Assembly (NCBI GenBank): GCA_032355985.1
Contig: JAUKVZ010000003.1
Location: 186,001 to 250,000 of the forward strand
Direction: 5' to 3'
Origin: Sarcodiotheca gaudichaudii
Lineage: Eukaryota; Rhodophyta; Florideophyceae; Gigartinales; Solieriaceae
DNA length: 64,000 nucleotides
Of the stretch, positions 57,488-64,000 are shown in pieces (the first letter of the stretch is position 1; every line of letters begins with the position of its first letter). Made by a program: the position numbers and the translations under genes. Under the pieces are notes generated by a model. It had not been told where the DNA came from and searched no databases. It worked only from the letters and a program-made list of their open reading frames with translations.

Positions 57488-59644
57488 ATGCTGAGAAGGA
57501 CTGAAAACAATCGAATGTGCAGATGGCTGCGAAACACGCTCGCGCTCGGCGCACTGGCCATCGGTCAGGCCGCCTTCGCAGGCTTCGACGCCTGGGGCGC
57601 CAAGGGACTCAAGATCGGACCCATCGAATGCAACGATGACGGCACACTCAAGCCGCTCACCGACGAGCAGAAGATGGAAGTCCAGAAACTCGTCGACCAG
57701 CTCATGAAGCCGGCCGGCAGCGGCGACACACGCTACGCATGCGACAAGGGTCTCGGCCTCACCGACGCCGCCGACGCATGGGCGAAAGTCGACTGCATCC
57801 GCGAAAACGCCAAGAAGGCCGCCATGCTCGCCGCGGGCATGATTGATGACGAAGCGTGCTCCAAGTGGATTCTCGATCAGGCCAAGGCCGGCAACATCTG
57901 CGTCGGCTGGGGCATGACCGTCGGCGCCACCGTCGATATCGATCGCGCTTCAGATGAAGCCGATTGCGTCGCAAAGAAGCGCACCAGCGAGCAGATCCTG
58001 CTCAATATCGACTACATCCTCACCTGCGACATCCCCTGCCACGACTCGCGCATGCTCATCCTCGCGGAGTTCATCCGCCATGAGACCACGCACGCCGGGC
58101 AACTCTACAAGCCGGATCTCACCGGCATCCCGGCCCCCACCGACGCCCAGCGCAAAGCCGCGCTCGGCAAGACCTACGCCTGCAACGAGATCGAAGCGCA
58201 CGGCGGCGGCCAGGACTGGGAAAACAACATGAAGATGGTCCTCTGCGATCCCGACAGCTATGACCCCACCAAGCCGCTGCCGGCAGACATCGACGACGCC
58301 ACCAAGGCCGTCCTCGAATCACTCCGCATGGTCATGCCCAAGGCGACACGCGACGCCGAAGCCGCCAAGCTCAAGAGGCACATGGAGCACTACGCCAATT
58401 GGAATGGCGAAGTGAAGGCCTGCTACGAAGAAGCCAAGATGGCATTCTGCGACTTCCTCATGGATGGCGACAAGATGGCCCTCGAAATGAAGCTCAACGA
58501 TGCGGCATGGAAGCGCTACATCGGCTGGCTCGATCATCCCAGCTTCGTCGCCATCGCCCCGCCGCAGACCATCACGCAGTTCTCCGGTCTCGAAGATCTC
58601 GACGGCCCTGACATCAACACGGGCATCGACATCCGCGACTTCCACGTTCGCATCGATGGCACGCAGCGTCGCCTCCTGGTCGTTGGCGAAGACGCCTTCG
58701 GCTTCGGCGAGCTGCAGGTCTACGAAGACACCGATGGCGATCTCTTCTTCGAGCAGGCGACCAAGCAGGTCCTCTTCTCCGGTCATCCGCAGCTGCAGGA
58801 CAACATGCAGATCATCCATGATCCGCAGAGCGATCAGTTCTTCATCTACGACGCCTTCGCGACGCAGATCTTCAACTTCTTCGATTCAAATGGCGACGGC
58901 CTGCCCGATCAGCTCGGACCGCCCGTCAACAACCCCAACCCCATCATGCGGGACTACACGCACTTCGCGTTCCATCCCGGCGCACCCGTGCCGACCATCA
59001 TCGGCTACCCCCTCAAGGACAACTTCGGCCCCGTCCTCCCGGACAACGGCGATCTCTTCTTCCTCGAGGATCCCACGCCGGACAACTTCTTCGAAATCCA
59101 GCTCGAACTGCCCGTCGATCCCTTCATCCCGATCCAGCCCACCTTTGGTGAGCAGCCCACGCTGCCCGGCGACACACTCGTCACCGGCTACGCGCCCATC
59201 GGTGTGCAGGTCGAACTCTGGGCCATGGATCTCGTCGGCATCCCGATCGAGCCCCTCGGCGGCGCCATCGGTCAGGGCGTCTCAGTCGAACTGCCGATCC
59301 CCCTGCTGCGTCCGCTCAATGAAGGTGAACTCGTCGCGCTCATCGCCTTCGAGAACAACGCCAGATCGTTCGCACGCCCCGTTCTCTTCCCGACCAACCC
59401 CTGCCCCGCCGACCTCGATGGCGACGGCAATGTCGGCGCCTCCGACCTCGCACAGCTCCTGGGCAACTGGGGACCCGGCGGCGATCCCACGCTCGATCTC
59501 GATGGCAACCCCGGCATCGGCGCCGGCGACCTCGCCATCATGCTCGGCAACTGGGGCCCCTGCGCTCCGGACGCATTCCCCTTCAGCGGCATGGGCCACG
59601 CAATGCCGAACCTCGATCCCACCAAGCACGTCATGCATCAGTGA
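57488..59644 (+). CDS. Secreted protein with HExxH motif and dockerin-like C-terminal repeats
   Basis: The 718-residue protein begins with a signal peptide (LRNTLALGALAIGQAAFAGF, cleaved near residue 32). GAGGAAAGG lies about ten bases before ATG 57488. Residues about 35-320 are helical, contain many Cys, and carry FIRHETTHAGQLYKPD (HETTH at about 197-201), the HExxH signature of zinc proteases; a third ligand is not obvious. A beta-rich middle (350-560) follows. The C-terminus holds two calcium-type repeats, CPADLDGDGNVGASDLAQLL and TLDLDGNPGIGAGDLAIMLG, each ending in NWGP, which resemble dockerin modules common in planctomycetes. Exported; protease function is inferred. Confidence 0.8.
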   Translation: MLRRTENNRMCRWLRNTLALGALAIGQAAFAGFDAWGAKGLKIGPIECNDDGTLKPLTDEQKMEVQKLVDQLMKPAGSGDTRYACDKGLGLTDAADAWAKVDCIRENAKKAAMLAAGMIDDEACSKWILDQAKAGNICVGWGMTVGATVDIDRASDEADCVAKKRTSEQILLNIDYILTCDIPCHDSRMLILAEFIRHETTHAGQLYKPDLTGIPAPTDAQRKAALGKTYACNEIEAHGGGQDWENNMKMVLCDPDSYDPTKPLPADIDDATKAVLESLRMVMPKATRDAEAAKLKRHMEHYANWNGEVKACYEEAKMAFCDFLMDGDKMALEMKLNDAAWKRYIGWLDHPSFVAIAPPQTITQFSGLEDLDGPDINTGIDIRDFHVRIDGTQRRLLVVGEDAFGFGELQVYEDTDGDLFFEQATKQVLFSGHPQLQDNMQIIHDPQSDQFFIYDAFATQIFNFFDSNGDGLPDQLGPPVNNPNPIMRDYTHFAFHPGAPVPTIIGYPLKDNFGPVLPDNGDLFFLEDPTPDNFFEIQLELPVDPFIPIQPTFGEQPTLPGDTLVTGYAPIGVQVELWAMDLVGIPIEPLGGAIGQGVSVELPIPLLRPLNEGELVALIAFENNARSFARPVLFPTNPCPADLDGDGNVGASDLAQLLGNWGPGGDPTLDLDGNPGIGAGDLAIMLGNWGPCAPDAFPFSGMGHAMPNLDPTKHVMHQ

Positions 59645-59687
59645 TTTGACCCGCGCAGCATGATGTGACTGGCCGATCTTTCCTCAG

Positions 59688-59720
59688 CCCCTCTCGTTCA
59701 ACAGTTGAACGGGAGGGGTT
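59688..59720 (+). terminator. Hairpin terminator between convergent genes
   Basis: CCCCTC-T-CGTTCAA and TTGAACG-G-GAGGGG pair over 14 positions (one T-G wobble) around CAG. It is the only sizeable hairpin between convergent genes in the window and sits at the 3' ends of the 57488 gene and cstA. T-tracts are weak on either side, so efficiency is uncertain. Confidence 0.65.
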
Positions 59721-59721
59721 G

Positions 59722-61962
59722 TCAATTGGAGTCCGCCAACATCACATCATCAATCGTTGGAATCCCGCGCCCCATCCGCACGACCACTTCAACAACAAGC
59801 CACGCCTCCAGGAGCAGCGTCAGCACCGCCACCGACACCAGCACCCAGTTCCCCGCGCTCAGCCACGACGCCGTGTGCTCATCCCCGACAAACGCCTGCC
59901 ACACCAGCGCCCACGCGGGAAGCACGATCATCAATATCGTCGGCACAATGATGAACCACGTTGGCCGCTTCGTCGCAATCAGCCACGCGCTGATCACCAG
60001 AAACGCAAGCCCCGCCAGAATCTGATTCGTCGCCCCAAACAGCGGCCACAGGATCAATCCCCCCTGCCCCGCGCTCGTCAGACTGAACGACTGCCCCGGC
60101 GCGGGAATGCACGCCAGCGCAGCCGCCGTCACCACGGCAAACAGCGTCGCCCCATGCGTCGTTGAAAGCCACCTGAATGGATTCAGCGCCGAGGCCTCCG
60201 CCCGTTGAGCCTTCAGCGCCAGGCTCCCATCCACCGGCGGCGCTCCGGAACCACACTCCGGACACGTCATCCCGATCGCCAGCCCCGAAAGGTCATACCC
60301 GCAACCGGCGCAACTGCGCCCCGCCGCCGGCGGCAGGAACGTGCGAGAAAGCTCCTGAATCACATAACGCTGCAACCGACACGCCGTATCCATCGTCGTC
60401 GCCGCGAATGATGCGACGAAGACGCCCATCAGCGCAAGAGCGATGTCCATCGGAATGCCGAGAGAGCGAATGAGGTTTGCCGCGCCGGTGACGAACGCCC
60501 CGACCATCGAACCAAGCGAACCTGCGGCCGACCAGGATTCGTATTGCTTCGAAAAAGCGAGATTGCCGGTGAGTTGCAATCCGGCCGGCACACTATGGAT
60601 CACCGAATCCCAGTCACTGAAAGGTCTGTAAGGGTCATCGACCGGCAGCACGAGCCTCGGGTTCAGTCGGACCATCCCTCTTGTCAATTCGATGCGCTGC
60701 CCCGGACGAAAGAGCACGAGTTCCCATCCTGGATTCTCATCAACCCAGGTTGCCCACTCGTCGTTGCTTTCGTCTTCCGCAAGTTGAACTTCTCCTCCGG
60801 GAAGGCTGATGTAGTAACCCCCTCCTCCAACTCGATCAGGTGACTTGATAACCCCCAGCCCCAACCCCGCCACACACGCCGCAATCACCAGCGTCGCCAA
60901 AAACCCCTCCGTCAACATCGAGCCATACCCAACCACTCGCGCATCGCGCTCACACGACACCTGCTTGCTCGTCGTCCCCGAAGCCACCAGACAGTGAAAC
61001 CCCGAAATAGCCCCGCATGCGATCGTGATGAACAGAATCGGAATCATCGGCGGCGCCCCCGCCGGATCCGGATTCCACGCCGGCGCCACAATCTCCAGTG
61101 GCAGCCGCTCCACTTCCTCCGGAACCACCGTCTGCCCGATGCCGCCGGCGAAAGCCGCGACGATCAGCCCCATCACCAGCAGGCCCAGACACGAAATCAG
61201 TTGCAGCGCATTGATGTAATCCCTTGGCTGCAACAGCGTCCACACCGGCAGCACACTGGCGACATACGCATACGCCAGCAGCGCCCCCACCCACACGATC
61301 AGCGGCTGATCGGCCGCCACCTCATTGAACACGCTCAGCGGCCACACATTGCCGTAGATCACGCTCACATACATCAGCACAAGCGCAATCACCGACGGTA
61401 CGAAGATCGACTTCCCCTTGCGATGCGCTAAGAGGCCAATCCCGATCGCCAGCGGAATCTGCACAAGGATCGGCGTGATCGAACCCGGATACATCTTCAT
61501 CACCGAAGCGATCACCAGCCCGAAGATCGCAAGCACGATCCACAAGCCCATGATCAATACGCCGAGAAAAATCGCGCGCACGCGCGGGCCCAGCAGATCC
61601 CCCGCGATATCGCCGATGCTTCGCCCCTTGTTGCGCAGCGAAACAACCAGCGAGCCCAGATCATGCACTGCGCCGATGAAGATCGAACCGATCAACACCC
61701 AAAGCACCGCCGGAACCCAGCCCCAGATCACCGCGATCGCCGGACCCACGATGGGACCCGTTCCCGCAATCGATGTGAAGTGATGCCCGAAGACGACGCT
61801 GCGCTTCGTCGGGCAGTAGTCCCGGCCATCTTCATGAACAACGGCCGGGGTGGGCGCGTCTTCTCGGAGCCCGAAGACGCGCCTGCTCACCCAGCGGCCG
61901 TAAGTGAAATACGCAATCAGCAGCGCTGCGCCAACGCCAAGAACCAGCAGCAATGCGTCCAT
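59722..61962 (-). CDS. cstA: CstA carbon-starvation peptide transporter with inserted zinc ribbon
   Basis: The 746-residue protein begins as a polytopic CstA: YFTYGRWVSRRVFGL, GHHFTSIAGTGPIVGPAIAV and IWGWVPAVLWVLIGSIFIGA, with LSVIYGNVWP-like turns. Later LWPLFGATNQILAGLAFLVI matches the CstA end. CstA imports peptides or pyruvate during carbon starvation. Two stretches depart from the family. An added loop at about 372-460 is rich in charged residues (LAEDESNDEWATWVDENPGW). At about 545-575 an inserted zinc ribbon (CAGCGYDLSGLAIGMTCPEC) is the same module as the C-termini of the proteins at 55101, 55818 and 56555. ATG 61962 lies about 100 bp from pntB. Confidence 0.9.
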   Translation of the reverse strand: MDALLLVLGVGAALLIAYFTYGRWVSRRVFGLREDAPTPAVVHEDGRDYCPTKRSVVFGHHFTSIAGTGPIVGPAIAVIWGWVPAVLWVLIGSIFIGAVHDLGSLVVSLRNKGRSIGDIAGDLLGPRVRAIFLGVLIMGLWIVLAIFGLVIASVMKMYPGSITPILVQIPLAIGIGLLAHRKGKSIFVPSVIALVLMYVSVIYGNVWPLSVFNEVAADQPLIVWVGALLAYAYVASVLPVWTLLQPRDYINALQLISCLGLLVMGLIVAAFAGGIGQTVVPEEVERLPLEIVAPAWNPDPAGAPPMIPILFITIACGAISGFHCLVASGTTSKQVSCERDARVVGYGSMLTEGFLATLVIAACVAGLGLGVIKSPDRVGGGGYYISLPGGEVQLAEDESNDEWATWVDENPGWELVLFRPGQRIELTRGMVRLNPRLVLPVDDPYRPFSDWDSVIHSVPAGLQLTGNLAFSKQYESWSAAGSLGSMVGAFVTGAANLIRSLGIPMDIALALMGVFVASFAATTMDTACRLQRYVIQELSRTFLPPAAGRSCAGCGYDLSGLAIGMTCPECGSGAPPVDGSLALKAQRAEASALNPFRWLSTTHGATLFAVVTAAALACIPAPGQSFSLTSAGQGGLILWPLFGATNQILAGLAFLVISAWLIATKRPTWFIIVPTILMIVLPAWALVWQAFVGDEHTASWLSAGNWVLVSVAVLTLLLEAWLVVEVVVRMGRGIPTIDDVMLADSN

Positions 61963-62069
61963 CGTGAATCAGTGTCCATCAGGAACGCAGAAAGCAAAAG
62001 CGCAGATCCGCAATTATTGTTCCCGCGTTCTCGTCAACATGCAAGCGCTTTCTCAATCGCGCCGCCGCA

Positions 62070-63563
62070 TCATCCCTGACGCACGCGCTCCACAAGCGCC
62101 TCCATGCTCGATTTCGCGTCGCCAAACAGCATGCGCGCGTTCTCATAGAAGAAGAGCGGGTTATCCACACCCGCATATCCCGTCGCCATCCCGCGCTTGA
62201 AGATCACCACCTGCTTCGCCTTCCAAGCCTCCAAGACCGGCATCCCGTAGATCGGCGAGCTTTCATCCGACAAGGCGCTCGGATTGACGATGTCATTCGC
62301 CCCGATCACCAGCACCACATCCGTCTCCGGAAAATCATCGTTGATCTCATCCATCTCCTCAACGATGTCATACGACACCCCCGCCTCCGCCAGCAGCACG
62401 TTCATATGCCCGGGAAGCCTGCCCGCCACCGGATGAATCGCATAGCGCACCCGCATCCCGCGATCCCGCAGCGTCTGCTCGAAATCATGCACCAGATGCT
62501 GCGCCCGCGCCACCGCCATGCCGTACCCCGGCACGATGATCACACTGTCCGACTGCCGCAGCACTTCGGCAAGCTCATCAGCGCTCGTCTCCTGCACCTC
62601 GCCCTGCTCTTCGCCATCAACAGCCGGCGCAGCGCCCCCATCGCCCGTGCCGAAGCCGCCGAAGACCACATTCAATATGGACCGGTTCATCGCACGGCAC
62701 ATGATGATCGAAAGAATCGCGCCCGATGATCCCACCAGCGCGCCTGTGATAATCAACAAGTCATTGCCCAGCATGAACCCCGCAGCCGCGGCCGCCCATC
62801 CCGAATAACTATTCAAAAGCGACACCACGACAGGCATATCCGCCCCGCCGATCGACATCACCAGATGCACGCCCAGCACCAGCGACACAACCGTCATCGC
62901 AAGCAGCCACACCATTCCCATCGTCGATGGACTGTCCACCCGCATGAACGGCACGGCCGCACCAATCGCAAAGAGCGCCATCAGCGCATTGGCGATATGC
63001 CTGCCCGGCAAAAGCAGCGGCCTGCCCGACACCGACCCGCGCAGCTTCGCCCACGCGATCACCGATCCGCTGAACGTGATCGCCCCGACGCACACACCCG
63101 CCCAGATCTCGCCCAGATGGATGTACTCCGCCGCCGCCCGCTCGCTCGCCAGGTGCGACGCCTGACTCATGTAGTTCGATACACCAACCAGCACCGCCGC
63201 CAGCCCAACGAAGCTGTGCAGCATCGCCACAAGCTCCGGCATCGCCGTCATCGCCACGCGCTTGGCCAGCACCGCACCAATCACGCCGCCGATGATCAGC
63301 GTCACCGCGATCATCGTGTACGACTCGATCCGTGAATCGAGAATCGTGATCACCAGCGCCAGCGCCATGCCCAGCAGACCCGCGATGATCCCCCGCCGCG
63401 CCGTCTCCTGTGCGCTCAAGCCGCCCAGGCTGAAGATGAATAGAGCGCCCGCCAGCAGATACGCGAATGTGAAAATCCCGTCCGATGCCGACGCCTCATC
63501 CGCCGCAGCGCTGACAGCGCCGCCCGCAGTCGCAAGAAAGGAGCACAACACATCTCCCATCAT
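62070..63563 (-). CDS. pntB: PntB, NAD(P) transhydrogenase beta subunit
   Basis: The 497-residue subunit has nine or so membrane helices (to about residue 290; e.g. [20 protein letters not shown] and [16 protein letters not shown]), then the NADP-binding domain [23 protein letters not shown] is the nucleotide Gly-rich loop. [20 protein letters not shown] and [20 protein letters not shown] follow, as in all PntB. It couples proton entry to hydride transfer from NADH to NADP. Its start overlaps the pntA stop by 4 bp (ATGA). Confidence 0.95.
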   Translation of the reverse strand: MMGDVLCSFLATAGGAVSAAADEASASDGIFTFAYLLAGALFIFSLGGLSAQETARRGIIAGLLGMALALVITILDSRIESYTMIAVTLIIGGVIGAVLAKRVAMTAMPELVAMLHSFVGLAAVLVGVSNYMSQASHLASERAAAEYIHLGEIWAGVCVGAITFSGSVIAWAKLRGSVSGRPLLLPGRHIANALMALFAIGAAVPFMRVDSPSTMGMVWLLAMTVVSLVLGVHLVMSIGGADMPVVVSLLNSYSGWAAAAAGFMLGNDLLIITGALVGSSGAILSIIMCRAMNRSILNVVFGGFGTGDGGAAPAVDGEEQGEVQETSADELAEVLRQSDSVIIVPGYGMAVARAQHLVHDFEQTLRDRGMRVRYAIHPVAGRLPGHMNVLLAEAGVSYDIVEEMDEINDDFPETDVVLVIGANDIVNPSALSDESSPIYGMPVLEAWKAKQVVIFKRGMATGYAGVDNPLFFYENARMLFGDAKSSMEALVERVRQG

Positions 63564-64000
63564 GCGGCATCCTTCCGGAACATCTTCAGCATCCGCCGCG
63601 TCACCAGAAAGCCGCCCGCAATATTGATGCTCGCCACCAGCACCGCGATCCCGCCGAGGATCGCCGGCAGATTCAGCTCACCCGTCCCCGCCTGCAGCAT
63701 GCCGCCGACGATGATGATGCCGCTGATCGCGTTCGTCACACTCATCAGCGGCGTATGCAGCGCCGGCGTCACGCTCCACACCACCTGCCAGCCGATGAAG
63801 CACGCCAGCACGAACACCGTCAGGTGATCGAGAAACTCCTTCGGCGCAAATCGAAGCAGCACAAAGAGCAGCACGATCACAAGCAGCCCGCCAGCCGTGG
63901 TTCCCCACGCGATGCGGCTCGGCGCCATGATCTTCTCCTGCTTCGGCTTCGCCTTCGGCTCCGGAACCGGCGCCGCCTTCTTCTTCGAGACCTGTCGCGG
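63560..64000 (-). CDS. pntA: PntA C-terminal membrane domain, alpha subunit (partial, runs off the right edge)
   Basis: The minus-strand frame is open from 64000 down to the stop at 63560. The last 122 residues from [14 protein letters not shown] onward form the four-helix pntA membrane domain: [60 protein letters not shown] and [20 protein letters not shown]. Upstream of that Met the frame continues without a stop through [19 protein letters not shown], a Lys/Pro linker like that joining domain I to the membrane part in fused PntA. So this is probably one full-length alpha subunit, not a split PntAB, but a GTG/ATG start inside the linker cannot be excluded. Confidence 0.85.
   Translation of the reverse strand, partial: PRQVSKKKAAPVPEPKAKPKQEKIMAPSRIAWGTTAGGLLVIVLLFVLLRFAPKEFLDHLTVFVLACFIGWQVVWSVTPALHTPLMSVTNAISGIIIVGGMLQAGTGELNLPAILGGIAVLVASINIAGGFLVTRRMLKMFRKDAA

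Overview
The window looks like the chromosome of a planctomycete, probably class Phycisphaerae. It is a high-GC genome with an outer membrane (lptB, several lipoproteins). A 23S-5S rRNA unit stands apart from any 16S gene, and its 5S is short (about 108 nt). A secreted protein ends in a PEP-CTERM-like tail, another carries dockerin-like repeats, and a CxxCGYDxxGL...CPECG zinc-ribbon module recurs in several membrane proteins. The class assignment is inference from these traits. I see no mobile elements, CRISPR arrays, tRNA genes or viral remnants; this reads as a stable chromosomal backbone.

Layout. 1-3.4 kb: lptB between a DUF4870 protein and a PEGA lipoprotein, then pdxA and a small DUF5658-like membrane protein. 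3.5-10.3 kb: exported proteins (a 1,400-residue TPR/PQQ-propeller protein, a triple-FKBP isomerase, a PEP-CTERM-type protein after a long intergenic region). 10.4-16.5 kb: two tandem TPR-sulfotransferases, a DciA-like DUF721 protein, SpoVR, an MpaA-like amidase and a zinc-ribbon protein. 16.5-20.9 kb: pepA, a HIT protein, a PilZ protein, a small HD hydrolase coupled to ispF, and a lipoprotein. 20.9-27.4 kb: a tightly coupled nonulosonic-acid operon, maf fusion-neuA-neuB-neuC. 27.5-31.6 kb: a membrane protein, argS and rpsA. 31.7-37.5 kb: pilM plus two large single-span proteins, probably a type IV pilus platform. 37.5-41 kb: the 23S-5S unit with its own promoter, boxB/boxA leader, processing stem and terminator. 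41-57 kb: housekeeping and hydrolase genes (HAD hydrolase, methyltransferase, RibB with a dead RibA-like half, DUF885, a large M14 peptidase, DoxX, M42, Nif3, PIN-PhoH), then three tandem zinc-ribbon membrane paralogues. 57.5-64 kb: a secreted HExxH/dockerin-like protein, CstA with an inserted zinc ribbon, and pntB-pntA (pntA runs off the window).

The points most worth following are these. (1) The maf gene encodes a Maf (DUF115) domain fused to a nucleotidyltransferase-like domain and a radical-SAM/SPASM-like domain that has lost its cluster cysteines. (2) A TANNNT box lies 5-9 nt before thirteen start codons, suggesting frequent leaderless transcription. (3) Ten of eleven convergent gene pairs abut or overlap at their 3' ends with no room for a terminator. 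(4) The 23S-5S unit is self-contained. (5) The zinc-ribbon module in three tandem paralogues is also inserted into CstA. (6) The pilM operon has unfamiliar partner genes.

All calls were made by reading the sequence and its translations; no database search was run.
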